From: VRUE01 sp036276735
Lineage (GTDB): Bacteria; Actinomycetota; Thermoleophilia; Solirubrobacterales; 70-9
Reading direction: 5' to 3'
DNA length: 64,000 bases
Assembly: GCA_036276735.1 (NCBI GenBank)
Contig: DASUOH010000011.1
Coordinates: 1 to 64,000 of the forward strand
Shown in pieces: positions 16,932 to 24,561 of the stretch (position 1 is its first letter; the number at the start of each line of letters is the position of its first letter). The position numbers and the translations under genes are program-made. The notes beneath the pieces are model-generated. The model searched no databases, was not told the origin of the DNA, and worked only from the letters and a program-made list of their open reading frames with translations.

Positions 16932-17770
16932 GGCGCCTCCCTGCGGCCGACGACAACGCGCTCGATCCGCGCCAGGTCGCGACGCGTCTCGACGGCGGCG
17001 AAGCCGGCGACGCGAAGCATCGCCGCGACCGAATCTGCCTGGCCCATCCCCACCTCCAGGGCGAGCGTCGATGCGGCGGAGGCCAGCACGGGAATCGTCG
17101 CCCGGAACGCGTCAAGCCCATCCCGCCCCGCCAACAGCGCCTCGCGCGGCTCCCACTGCGTCACCTCCGGCTGCAGGCCCCTCCATTCCGCCTCGCCGAC
17201 GTATGGCAGGTTCGCTAGGACCAGGTCGAACCGCTCGGCGCTCTGCGACAGCGTCCCCTCCACGAAGCGGACACGCTCCCCCAGGCCGAGACGCTCGGCG
17301 TTGGCCCGAGCCACTTCCAGCGCCGCCGCCGAGGTGTCGGTCGCGGTCACCTCGCAGCCGGGCAGCTCGTGCGCCACCGCAAGGGCTATCGCGCCCGAGC
17401 CGGTCCCCACGTCGAGCAGGCGCTCGGGGCGCAGCTCCAGCGCCAGCTCGACCAGCAGCTCAGTCTCCGGGCGCGGGATCAGCACCCGCCGGTCGACCGC
17501 TAGCTCGATATGGCGGAACCCTTTGCGACCGAGGATGTAGGCGACCGGCTCGCGCCGCAGGCGGCGGCGCACCATTTCGCCGAAGAGCCTGCCGGCCGCC
17601 GCCGGCACGCCACGCTCGGGCTCGGCTGCCAGTTCGGCGCGCTCCCACCTCGTCGCCTCGCAGAGCAGAACTTCGGCGTCGAGCCGCGGAGATTCGACGC
17701 CCGCCGCCGCCAGAGCGTCGACCGCGCCGCCGAGGGCGTCGCGGACGCTGCCAGCCGTCGCCGCGGCCAT
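16928..17770 (-). CDS. prmC: Peptide chain release factor N5-glutamine methyltransferase
   Basis: A 280-residue SAM enzyme that methylates the Gln of the GGQ loop of release factors. It has an N-terminal helical domain, then PRPETELLVELAL, the SAM motif LLDVGTGSGAIALAVA near residues 119-134, and the catalytic motif NLPYV near 186. The usual motif is NPPY, so a Leu replaces the first Pro. The gene lies 3 bp after prfA, its substrate's gene. Confidence 0.94.
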   Translation of the reverse strand: MAAATAGSVRDALGGAVDALAAAGVESPRLDAEVLLCEATRWERAELAAEPERGVPAAAGRLFGEMVRRRLRREPVAYILGRKGFRHIELAVDRRVLIPRPETELLVELALELRPERLLDVGTGSGAIALAVAHELPGCEVTATDTSAAALEVARANAERLGLGERVRFVEGTLSQSAERFDLVLANLPYVGEAEWRGLQPEVTQWEPREALLAGRDGLDAFRATIPVLASAASTLALEVGMGQADSVAAMLRVAGFAAVETRRDLARIERVVVGRREAP

Positions 17771-17773
17771 CGT

Positions 17774-18844
17774 TCAGCCGGCGGCCGCAGCCGCCTCCAG
17801 CCGTTCGCGCCGCTCCTCCGCCGAGAGCGCGTCCGTGAACTCGCCCAGCGCCCCCGCCAACACCCCGTCCAGGTTGTGCGAGGTCAGCTTGATCCGGTGG
17901 TCGGTGACGCGGCCCTGCGGGAAGTTGTAGGTGCGAACCTTCTCGGAGCGCTCGCCGCTACCGACCTGCGCCTTGCGCTCGGACGCGATCTTCGCCTGCT
18001 GCTCGGCGACCTCGCGCTCGAGGAGCCGCGCCCGCAGCACCCGCATCGCCTTCTCGCGGTTCTGTAGCTGCGACTTCTCGTCCTGCATCGAGACGACGAT
18101 CCCGGTCGGCTTGTGCGTGATCCGCACCGCCGAGTCAGTGGTGTTGACCGACTGGCCACCCGGGCCCGATGAGCGGTAGACGTCGATCTGCAGGTCGTTC
18201 TGGTCGACCTCAACCTCCACCTCCTCTGCCTCGGGCAGCACCGCGATCGTCGCGGTCGAGGTGTGGATTCGGCCCTGCGACTCCGTCTCGGGCACACGCT
18301 GGACGCGGTGGGTGCCGCCCTCGTACTTGAAGACCGAGTAGGCGCCCTCCCCCTTGACGGCGAAGGTGACCTCCTTGAAGCCACCGACCTCGGCCGGCGA
18401 CTGGGAGATGACCTCAGTGCCGAAGCCGCGCTCCTCCGCGTAGCGGGTGAGCATCTTGAAGAGGTCCCCGGCGAACAGCGCCGCCTCGTCGCCGCCGGTC
18501 CCGGCGCGGATCTCCACCAGAACGTTCTTTGCGTCGTTGGGGTCGCGCTCGACCATCGCCAGGCGGATCTCCTCTTCGAGCTGGGAGAGGCGGCCGGGTG
18601 CCTCCTCGACGACCGTGCGCAGCTCCGGATCGTCGCCGTCTTCGGCAAGCAGCTCCCGCGCCCCCTCGAGGTCGTCCTTGAGCGTGCGGTACTCCTTCGC
18701 CAGAGCTTGCGCCGGCTGCAGCTCCCCGTATTCGCGGCCCACCTCCGCATAACGCGCCCGATCGCCGATCACCTCGGGATCGGACATCTGCGCCTCGAGC
18801 TCAGAGAACCGAGCTTCTATCTGCTCGACGAGAGCCTCAATCAT
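17774..18844 (-). CDS. prfA: Peptide chain release factor 1
   Basis: A 356-residue factor that reads UAA/UAG and triggers peptidyl-tRNA hydrolysis. The GGQ loop is SSGPGGQSVNTTDSAVR near residues 230-246. The codon-recognition tripeptide is P-E-T in RVPETESQGRIHTS, the P-x-T form of RF1 (not the SPF of RF2). ATG 18844 (MIEALVEQ) is chosen; an upstream extension to 18889 lies within a palindromic repeat and has no family match. Confidence 0.97.
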   Translation of the reverse strand: MIEALVEQIEARFSELEAQMSDPEVIGDRARYAEVGREYGELQPAQALAKEYRTLKDDLEGARELLAEDGDDPELRTVVEEAPGRLSQLEEEIRLAMVERDPNDAKNVLVEIRAGTGGDEAALFAGDLFKMLTRYAEERGFGTEVISQSPAEVGGFKEVTFAVKGEGAYSVFKYEGGTHRVQRVPETESQGRIHTSTATIAVLPEAEEVEVEVDQNDLQIDVYRSSGPGGQSVNTTDSAVRITHKPTGIVVSMQDEKSQLQNREKAMRVLRARLLEREVAEQQAKIASERKAQVGSGERSEKVRTYNFPQGRVTDHRIKLTSHNLDGVLAGALGEFTDALSAEERRERLEAAAAAG

Positions 18845-18867
18845 GGGACAAACATACGCAGCGGGAA

Positions 18868-18970
18868 GGAGGGCCGGGTGCCCCTCCACGAAGGCTCAAG
18901 AGACCACGCCTGAACCCGCGCAAACGTTTCAGCTGCGCGACGGTCTTCGGGGAGGGGCACCCGGCCCTCC
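18868..18970. mobile_element. 103 bp MITE-like palindromic element, copy 1
   Basis: Arms 18868-18887 and 18951-18970 are perfect 20 bp terminal inverted repeats (GGAGGGCCGGGTGCCCCTCC and its complement). Pairing continues inward with a few mismatches to about 26 bp. Between them lie CTCAAG, GACCACG and TCAGCTGCGC blocks that recur in the copy at 37757-37864, in the opposite orientation. No coding capacity is seen. It occupies the gap between the DUF1385 gene and prfA. Confidence 0.7.
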
Positions 18971-18977
18971 CAAGCGA

Positions 18978-19080
18978 CGCTTCAGCTGCGCAACGGTCTT
19001 CGGGGGAGGGGCGCCCGACTCTCCCTGCCGCGGCGATCAGCTGCGCAACGGTCTTCGGGGGAGGGGGACCCGACCCTCCC
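18978..19080. repeat. Two tandem partial copies of the same palindromic element
   Basis: Two right-half copies lie at 18982-19024 and 19038-19080. Each has TCAGCTGCGCAACGGTCTTC followed by a GGGGGAGGGG...CCC...CTCCC hairpin, spaced by about 55 bp. They directly follow the full element and end 6 bp before the DUF1385 stop codon. In the transcript of the DUF1385 gene they would form GC-rich stem-loops that could terminate or protect the mRNA. Confidence 0.65.
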
Positions 19081-19086
19081 GCCCCA

Positions 19087-20094
19087 CTACGCCACGATCT
19101 CGATCGGCGACTCCTGCTTCTGAGCCTCCGGTTCCTGCTCGAGGACCCTCTCCAACGCCGCAATCGCCACCGCTAGCTCGTCTTCGTCGGGCTCGCGGGT
19201 GGTGAGGTTCTGCAGCATCAGGCCGGGCCACATCACCGCGCGGACCCAACGTTTGCTGCGGTTTTTGCCCGCCCACTTGATCACCTCGTAGGAGAGGCCG
19301 GCGATCAGCGGGATGCCGAGGATGCGCGAGGCCAGCAGCCAGTACCAGGCCGGCAGGCCAATCGGCGCAAAGACGAAGATCGCCAGCACCATCACGATCA
19401 GCAGGAAGCTGGTCCCGCAGCGCGGGTGCAGGCGCGAATAGAGCTTGGCGCGGGCGGGGACCAGCTCGTCTTCTGCCTCAAAGCAGGAGATCGTCTTGTG
19501 CTCGGCGCCGTGGTACTCGAAGACTCGGCGCAGGTCCGGCAGGCGGCTGATCGCGACGATGTAGCCGATGAAGATCGCGGTTCGCAGGATTCCCTCGACC
19601 AGCCAGAAGAGGAATGCGTTGCCGAGCTGGTCCTTGATCAGGCTGGTCAGCCCTACGGGCACGACGAAGAAGAGCCCGACCGCGAGCGCCATGGAAAAGG
19701 CGATCGTCAGACCCCACATCCAGCCGCCGATTTCTTCCTGCTTGCCGTCCTCGTCCTCCTCGAGCTGTGCGTTGGCGGAGATGGCCAGGGCACGGAAGCC
19801 GATCTTCAGCGACTCGCCGAGCGCGACCACGCCGCGGATGACCGGCACCCGCCAGAGGCGGTGGCGCTGCGCCCACGGCTTGAGCGGCTGCGAGGTGATC
19901 TCGATCTGGCCCTCGGGGTTGCGGACGGCGACAGCCCAGGTCGAGACGCCGCGCATCATCACACCCTCGAGGACGGCCTGCCCGCCGAGCGGCGCGTCGC
20001 GCTTGGCGACCAGCGCGCCGTCTGGCATGCGGAGCGGGTCTGCGCCGTTCAGGGGCGCGTCATCGGACTGCGGAGAACCGTTCTCCGCGTCCAT
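19087..20094 (-). CDS. DUF1385 membrane protein
   Basis: A 335-residue protein with the DUF1385 signatures GGQAVLEGVMMRG (residues 33-45), a central pair of membrane helices, and EYHGAEHKTISCFE followed by HPRCGTSFLL near residues 192-232. Several further helices follow and a Glu-rich tail ends it. Its molecular role is unknown. Proteins of this family are commonly encoded beside rpmE and prfA, as here: it begins 3 bp after rpmE. Confidence 0.9.
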   Translation of the reverse strand: MDAENGSPQSDDAPLNGADPLRMPDGALVAKRDAPLGGQAVLEGVMMRGVSTWAVAVRNPEGQIEITSQPLKPWAQRHRLWRVPVIRGVVALGESLKIGFRALAISANAQLEEDEDGKQEEIGGWMWGLTIAFSMALAVGLFFVVPVGLTSLIKDQLGNAFLFWLVEGILRTAIFIGYIVAISRLPDLRRVFEYHGAEHKTISCFEAEDELVPARAKLYSRLHPRCGTSFLLIVMVLAIFVFAPIGLPAWYWLLASRILGIPLIAGLSYEVIKWAGKNRSKRWVRAVMWPGLMLQNLTTREPDEDELAVAIAALERVLEQEPEAQKQESPIEIVA

Positions 20095-20097
20095 GCT

Positions 20098-20313
20098 CTA
20101 CCTGCTGGCCTTGGCGTGCTTGGCGGCACGCCGTTGGAATCGCTCGACCCGGCCGCCGGTGTCGACCAGCTTCTGCTTGCCCGTGTAGAAGGGGTGGCAC
20201 TCCGAGCAGAGCTCGACGTGCAGGTCCGCCTTCGTGGAGCGGGTGTAGAACTGGTTGCCGCACGAGCAATGGACGTGCGCCAGCGTGTACTCGGGGTGGA
20301 TTCCTGCCTTCAT
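20098..20313 (-). CDS. rpmE: 50S ribosomal protein L31, zinc-binding form
   Basis: A 71-residue ribosomal protein. Four cysteines in the C-x-C...C-x-x-C arrangement (HCSCGNQF and ELCSECHPF) mark the zinc-dependent type. These versions are commonly replaced by zinc-free paralogues under zinc starvation. FYTGKQKLVDTGGRVERF is the conserved C-terminal part. It is the first gene of the minus-strand run rpmE-DUF1385-prfA-prmC-tsaC. Confidence 0.97.
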   Translation of the reverse strand: MKAGIHPEYTLAHVHCSCGNQFYTRSTKADLHVELCSECHPFYTGKQKLVDTGGRVERFQRRAAKHAKASR

Positions 20314-20415
20314 CGTCCCGTCAGTTTAGATGACACGACGAATTGGCCGGCCTCGCCCTCGAATTACTCCATTTCGGGGCTTGTGGAGCGGGCCGCGGCG
20401 GCCGATACGTAGTCC

Positions 20416-21924
20416 GTGAACACGAGGGAGCCGGGTGCGGCTGATCCCCTGCGCCGTGAGGCGCTTCGCCGAGGCTTGGCGGCTTTCCTCCTCGGCGGCA
20501 CGGTCATCGTCGCCCTGCACTCCTGGTTAGGACTGGGCGGGGCGGACCTTGATTTGGCCCTGAATGGGGTCCTCTACGACTCCGTGGTCATCGGGGCGGC
20601 CGTAGCCTGCCTGCTGCGCGCATTTGCCTATCGCCAGGAGCGCTCCGCCTGGCTCCTGATCGGCCTCGCCGTTGGCTTCTGGGCGGCGGCTGAGGTCTAC
20701 TGGACGGCCTTCATCGAAGACAACCCCGACGCTCCCTACCCGTCCCTCGCCGACGTCGGCTATCTCCTCTTCTACCCCCTCGCGTATGCGGGCCTGGCGC
20801 TGCTGGTCCGCGCCCGAGCCCACCAGATGGACTGGCGACTCTGGACCGATGGCCTGATCGCCGCCCTCGGCACCGCCGCACTGGGCACTGCCTTCGTCTT
20901 CGACTTCGTCGCCGGCCACGCGACCGGGACGACGCTCGAAAAGGCGATCACCCTCGCCTATCCGCTGGGCGACATCGCGCTCGCCTCGCTCCTTGCCGGC
21001 GTGGTCGCGCTGACCGGATGGCGTCCCGGCCGCACCTGGGCCCTGCTGCTTGCCGCCTTGGCTGCGATGGCGGTTGCCGACGTCGCCTACACCCTGCAAT
21101 GGACCGCCGGCGCCCTGCCCGGCGGCGGCTGGACCGAACCGATCTACCTGATCTCTGCCGCCTGCCTCGGCGTCGCCGTCTGGCAGCCGGCGCCGGCGAC
21201 GATCCGACCGACCGAGCAGCCGGGGGCGTGGCGGGAACTGATCGTCCCAGCCCTGTTCGCGACGGTGATGATCGGGCTCTTCACGATGCAGTACCTGGGC
21301 GGACGCAGCAGCCTGTCCACCTCCCTCTGGGCACTGACGATGATCGCCGTTGTTGCCCGCCTTGCCCTGGCCGCCCGCGAGAACCGGCGGCTGCTCGAAC
21401 AGGCCCAGACCGACCCGCTGACCGGTCTCGGCAACCGCGCCCGCATGCAGACCGACCTCGATGCCGCGGCGGCGCGCGCCACGCCTGAGGAGCCCGTCTC
21501 GCTCGTCTTCCTCGACCTGAACGGGTTCAAGCGCTACAACGACACCTACGGTCATCCGGCTGGCGACAGCCTGCTGATCCGGCTCGGTCGCGAGCTGCGC
21601 GGCGCGATCGGTGAGGACGGAACCGTCTACCGGGTGGGCGGCGACGAGTTCTGCGCTCTGCTCGACTGCAGGCCAGAGCGCTTCGACGCGGTGATCCGCG
21701 GCGCCGGAGAGGCGCTGGGAGAGAGCGGCAAGGAACATGGTGTCGACGCCTCGCTCGGCGCCGCCGTCATCCCCACCGAGGCGCCCGACGCGGCAGAGGC
21801 GCTGCGCCTCGCCGACGTCCGGATGTACGCGCAGAAGGAGCTGCGGCGGGCACGCGAGGACAGCGGCAGCGACTGGCCTGTCCTGACCGCGTCCCGACCT
21901 AGCGCGCTGAAACCCCTGAGCTGA
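20416..21924 (+). CDS. Membrane-bound diguanylate cyclase (GGDEF)
   Basis: A 502-residue protein. The first ~310 residues form about eight to nine hydrophobic helices. The C-terminal domain has DPLTGLGNRARM, FLDLNGFKRYNDTYGH and the active-site motif RVGGDEFCALL near residues 410-420. It should make cyclic di-GMP from two GTP. The RxxD inhibitory site five residues before GGDEF is missing (the positions read GED), so product feedback is not expected. It starts at GTG 20416 without a strong ribosome site. Its end overlaps the convergent tetR gene by 26 bp. Confidence 0.9.
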   Translation: MNTREPGAADPLRREALRRGLAAFLLGGTVIVALHSWLGLGGADLDLALNGVLYDSVVIGAAVACLLRAFAYRQERSAWLLIGLAVGFWAAAEVYWTAFIEDNPDAPYPSLADVGYLLFYPLAYAGLALLVRARAHQMDWRLWTDGLIAALGTAALGTAFVFDFVAGHATGTTLEKAITLAYPLGDIALASLLAGVVALTGWRPGRTWALLLAALAAMAVADVAYTLQWTAGALPGGGWTEPIYLISAACLGVAVWQPAPATIRPTEQPGAWRELIVPALFATVMIGLFTMQYLGGRSSLSTSLWALTMIAVVARLALAARENRRLLEQAQTDPLTGLGNRARMQTDLDAAAARATPEEPVSLVFLDLNGFKRYNDTYGHPAGDSLLIRLGRELRGAIGEDGTVYRVGGDEFCALLDCRPERFDAVIRGAGEALGESGKEHGVDASLGAAVIPTEAPDAAEALRLADVRMYAQKELRRAREDSGSDWPVLTASRPSALKPLS

Positions 21925-22546
21925 GCGAGTCGATCAGGAACCGCAGGGTCCGCCCCGCTTCCTCGCGCATCCGATTCGGGTCCTCCGCGGTCGCAACGAG
22001 CAGCGCCGCCTCGTCGAGTGCCCCCATCAGCAGGTGGGCGAGCGGGCGGACCGGCTGCTCGGGAATCCCCCCGGCGTCGATCGCGGCCCTCAGCGTCGCT
22101 TCGATCAAGCCGAGCCCATGCTCGGCGCCGATCTCGCGCCAACGGGCCCACCCGAGCACGGCCGGCCCGTCGAGCAAGGCGATTTGCTGGGCTTCCGGCT
22201 CCGTGCAGGCGTCGAGGAACGTCTCAGCGCCGGCCCACATTGCGGCCAACGGCGAATCGGCGTTCGCGGTCAGGGCGCCCGAGGCGATCCGCTCCGTCAA
22301 CTCGGCCTCGAGCTGCGAGTAGACCGCCTCGAACAGGTCGCGCTTGTCGGCGAAGTGGTGATAGAGCGCGCCGCGGGTGACGCCGGCGGTTCGGACGATC
22401 TCCTCGGTGCCGACGTCGGCATAGCCGCGTTCGGCGAAGAGCCGGCGCGCCGCCGCGATCAGCGCGCTCCGCGTCGTCTGGGAGCGCTCGCTCTGGGTCC
22501 GACGCCCGGCGTCTCGATCCACGGTCTCTTTCTTGTTGACATTCAT
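21899..22546 (-). CDS. TetR-family transcriptional regulator
   Basis: A 215-residue repressor. The N-terminal helix-turn-helix (AARRLFAERGYADVGTEEIV then AGVTRGALYHHFADKRDLFE, about residues 33-74) is classic TetR. The C-terminal ligand domain carries an acyl-binding-size pocket of unknown specificity. It is divergent from an alpha/beta hydrolase gene 61 bp away, and a palindrome overlaps its own start codon. It probably represses itself and the hydrolase. No ribosome site precedes ATG 22546, so the mRNA may be leaderless. Confidence 0.92.
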   Translation of the reverse strand: MNVNKKETVDRDAGRRTQSERSQTTRSALIAAARRLFAERGYADVGTEEIVRTAGVTRGALYHHFADKRDLFEAVYSQLEAELTERIASGALTANADSPLAAMWAGAETFLDACTEPEAQQIALLDGPAVLGWARWREIGAEHGLGLIEATLRAAIDAGGIPEQPVRPLAHLLMGALDEAALLVATAEDPNRMREEAGRTLRFLIDSLSSGVSAR

Positions 22547-22558
22547 ACTGTCTGTATG
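22544..22558. promoter_or_regulatory. Candidate TetR operator in the tetR/hydrolase divergon
   Basis: CATAC (22544-22548) and GTATG (22554-22558) are inverted half-sites around TGTCT. The similarity extends outward imperfectly (TTCATAC / GTATGTAA). It overlaps the tetR start codon and lies 50-64 bp before the hydrolase ATG, where bound protein would block both genes. Confidence 0.6.
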
Positions 22559-22607
22559 TAATTTAGCGGCCCTGGCAAAGCAAAGCTAAGTCTTCGAGGA
22601 GGACGTC

Positions 22608-23468
22608 ATGGCACATCCAGACCAGCGCCGCGAGATCGACCTGCCGAGTGGCCGGATCCGCTACCGCGAAGCCGGCGAGGGGACGCCGACCGTCTTCGTC
22701 CACGGCTATCTGGTCGACGGGCGCCTCTGGGACGGCGTCGTCGATGCCCTCTCGGATCGCTTTCGCTGCATCGCCCCCGACTGGCCGATCGGCTCGCAGC
22801 AGATCGCGATGAGCGCCGACGCCGACCTCTCCCCTCCCGGAATCGCGACCTTGATCCACGACTTCCTGGAGAAGATGGATCTTCGCGACGTCACGATCGT
22901 CGGCAACGACTCGGGCGGCGCGATGTCCCAGGTGCTGGTGACGCGGCACCCCGAGCGCATAGGGCGCCTCGTCCTCACCAACTGCGACACGCATGAGAAC
23001 TTCCCGCCCGGGATCTTCAAGCGCATCCTCCCGCTCGTGCGGTTCCCCGGGGTGATGACGGCGATGAGGGCGCCGCTCCGCATCGGCGCGTTTGCCCGCG
23101 CCGCTTACAGGCCGTTCGCCAGGCCCCTCCCTCCCGCCCTCATCCAGTCCTGGCTGGAGCCAAGCCAGCGGGATACCGCGGTTCGGCGCGACCTGAAGAA
23201 GGTAACGCTGGGCATGGAAAACCGCTACACGCTGGAGGCAGCGGAGAAGCTGCGCGGCTCCGACCTGCCGATCCTGCTGGCCTGGGCGCCCGGCGACCGC
23301 TTCTTTCCGCTTCGCTACGCACAACGGCTCGCAGCGGAAGCCGGGAACGCCAGGATCGTCGAGATCCCCGACTCGAGGACCTTCGTGCCGATCGACCAGC
23401 CGCAGCGCCTCGCCGCCGAGATAGCGGCGTTCGTCGGCGCGGGCGCGGGCGCGCCGGCTACCGCCTGA
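22608..23468 (+). CDS. Alpha/beta hydrolase, haloalkane-dehalogenase/epoxide-hydrolase-like
   Basis: A 286-residue alpha/beta hydrolase. The oxyanion segment is VFVHGYLVDGRLWDG near residues 29-43. The nucleophile elbow reads IVGNDSGGAMSQ near 101, so by the Sm-x-Nu-x-Sm rule the nucleophile is Asp, as in dehalogenases and epoxide hydrolases, not Ser. A late acid region LAWAPGDRFFPL fits the triad. A good ribosome site (GGAGGA) precedes ATG 22608. Likely regulated by the divergent TetR protein. Substrate unknown. Confidence 0.85.
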   Translation: MAHPDQRREIDLPSGRIRYREAGEGTPTVFVHGYLVDGRLWDGVVDALSDRFRCIAPDWPIGSQQIAMSADADLSPPGIATLIHDFLEKMDLRDVTIVGNDSGGAMSQVLVTRHPERIGRLVLTNCDTHENFPPGIFKRILPLVRFPGVMTAMRAPLRIGAFARAAYRPFARPLPPALIQSWLEPSQRDTAVRRDLKKVTLGMENRYTLEAAEKLRGSDLPILLAWAPGDRFFPLRYAQRLAAEAGNARIVEIPDSRTFVPIDQPQRLAAEIAAFVGAGAGAPATA

Positions 23469-23743
23469 CGAGGCGGTGCAGCGCGAAGCCGCAAGATGCG
23501 GCGTCTTTTTCGGGCTGCGGTTTTTCTCGTCTGATCGGGCGGCCATGCTTTTGTGACGTTCCCCACAGAAGCGGGAACCCCACAGAAGGACGGAGAGCCA
23601 TGCCGAAGGAGATCTTCGACCAGGACCGGCCCCAGCCCCGCAGCGCGAAGGCGCGTGGCCTCGCCGCCGCGTTCGCGGGATGCGAGGAGTGGACGTTGGC
23701 GCCCCCCTCCCCACGGCGCAGCACCCTGGAGGTCGCCCCGTGG
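23469..23743. other. Gap between hydrolase and small minus-strand gene; weak open frame
   Basis: About 275 bp without a firm gene. It contains two copies of CCCCACAGAAG (about 23562-23586). An open frame on the plus strand starts at ATG 23600 (MPKEIFDQDRPQPRSAK) after GGACGGAG and runs to 23812 into the antisense of the next gene. Its first ~35 residues look plausible and the rest is low-complexity, so I do not call it. Confidence 0.3.
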
Positions 23744-23992
23744 CTAGGCGGCCCGCAGCGGGCCGCCGGCCATGCCCCATACGACAGCGCCCAGGAGCGA
23801 CGCGCGGCTTAGCCCTCTCTCGAAAGCCCCGCTAAGCTCGGTCTCCGCCGCCTCCTCGCGCATCTGCTGCAGCGCCGCGGTGATCTGCTCGTCGTCGACC
23901 AGGCCCTCGACTTTCTGGGTCGCGTCCTGGGCGGCCTGCGCCAACCCCAGCACCTCCGAGAGCTTCTCCTCGAGCACCGTCAGCTCAGCCAT
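23744..23992 (-). CDS. Small uncharacterised helical protein
   Basis: An 82-residue protein beginning MAELTVLEEKLSEVLGLAQ, strongly helical and Glu/Ala/Gln-rich (coiled-coil-like) for its first ~60 residues, then a short hydrophobic Gly/Ala end (ASLLGAVVWGMAGG). A clear GGAGGG ribosome site lies 6 nt before ATG 23992. No catalytic motif is visible. The abrupt end might mean a truncated form of a longer protein. It stands alone between the hydrolase and the small membrane cassette. Confidence 0.6.
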   Translation of the reverse strand: MAELTVLEEKLSEVLGLAQAAQDATQKVEGLVDDEQITAALQQMREEAAETELSGAFERGLSRASLLGAVVWGMAGGPLRAA

Positions 23993-24033
23993 TGGGCATC
24001 CCTCCGGCGGTTGGTTGCAAGGACGGGGGACCG

Positions 24034-24261
24034 CTACCCGGACGGTGGCGGGTTATGCGGTTGGCGGCGCGCGCTCTTGTCCCGCTTCGCGTAGTGCGCA
24101 ACGACCTCAGAGACCGCGAACGACCCCCCGGCCGCGATGAGGATGTACGCGACCACGAGAAGCTCGTCGTTGGCGCCGATCAGGTCAAGTCCGACGATGA
24201 CGGCAACAAGCAACGTGAGGGCGGCGGCGAAGGTCGTGATCAGAGCCTTGGCTTCAGTCAT
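24034..24261 (-). CDS. Small two-helix membrane protein (cassette copy 2, gene B)
   Basis: A 75-residue protein with helices LITTFAAALTLLVAVIVGLD and LVVAYILIAAGGSFAVSEVV, then a basic tail (HYAKRDKSARRQPH). GGAAGG at 24272-24277 precedes ATG 24261 and overlaps the end of gene A, the same design as at 16 kb. Size resembles phage holins, but there is no lysis gene nearby, so that name is not supported. Confidence 0.65.
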   Translation of the reverse strand: MTEAKALITTFAAALTLLVAVIVGLDLIGANDELLVVAYILIAAGGSFAVSEVVAHYAKRDKSARRQPHNPPPSG

Positions 24262-24276
24262 ACGTCAAGTACCTTC

Positions 24277-24477
24277 CTATGCAGACAAAACCACTATAGC
24301 GACGGCAAGGACGAAGCCGATGAGGCCGCCGCCGGCAGTGGCGCGTCGTAATGCGACCTCTTCGGCTCCACTCAGTGCCCGGGGAACATGCGCGAGGAAG
24401 CCGCAGATGGCAATCGTGGCCGCAATAAAGCCTGAGCCCTCGGCGAACTGGCTGACGGTTGAGGCGGTGAGCAGCAC
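24277..24477 (-). CDS. Small two-helix membrane protein (cassette copy 2, gene A)
   Basis: A 66-residue protein from GTG 24477. Helix 1 (GSGFIAATIAICGFLA) and helix 2 (GLIGFVLAVAIVVLSA) flank a polar loop with VPRALSGAEEVALRR. It is the intact counterpart of the frameshifted gene at 16021-16232. The shared 23 bp element starts 24 bp upstream. Function unknown. Confidence 0.6.
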   Translation of the reverse strand: MLLTASTVSQFAEGSGFIAATIAICGFLAHVPRALSGAEEVALRRATAGGGLIGFVLAVAIVVLSA

Positions 24478-24500
24478 CGCCCGACCGTACCCCCGCCCGG

Positions 24501-24523
24501 CGCACGCGTGGCGCGCAGAATGT
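24501..24523. repeat. 23 bp upstream element of membrane cassette, copy 2
   Basis: Identical over 23 bases to 16256-16278 and equally placed before cassette gene A. The bases on either side differ, so the identity is limited to this element. Confidence 0.7.
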
Positions 24524-24534
24524 GCCGATTTTGT

Positions 24535-24558
24535 TCACGCCCGCTGACGCGGGCGTGA
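24535..24558 (-). terminator. Hairpin just after the ETF dehydrogenase gene
   Basis: TCACGCCCGC (24535-24544) and GCGGGCGTGA (24549-24558) form a perfect 10 bp stem with a 4 nt loop, 3 bp past the stop codon of the ETF dehydrogenase. No T-run follows on the minus strand, so it would be a stem-only or factor-assisted terminator. Confidence 0.55.
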
Positions 24559-24561
24559 CGC

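Noticed and set aside
18929..19080. Three repeated units at ~55 bp spacing considered as a CRISPR array
   Set aside because: The units are degenerate halves of a palindromic element, the spacers are not unique sequence of equal length, and there are no cas genes.
23600..23812. 70-codon plus-strand open frame after the hydrolase
   Set aside because: The start region is plausible, but the second half is antisense to a better-supported gene and low complexity; not enough to call a gene.
24034..24477. Small membrane cassette considered as phage holin genes
   Set aside because: No endolysin, tail or other phage gene is nearby, and the two-gene cassette is duplicated with its own upstream element.
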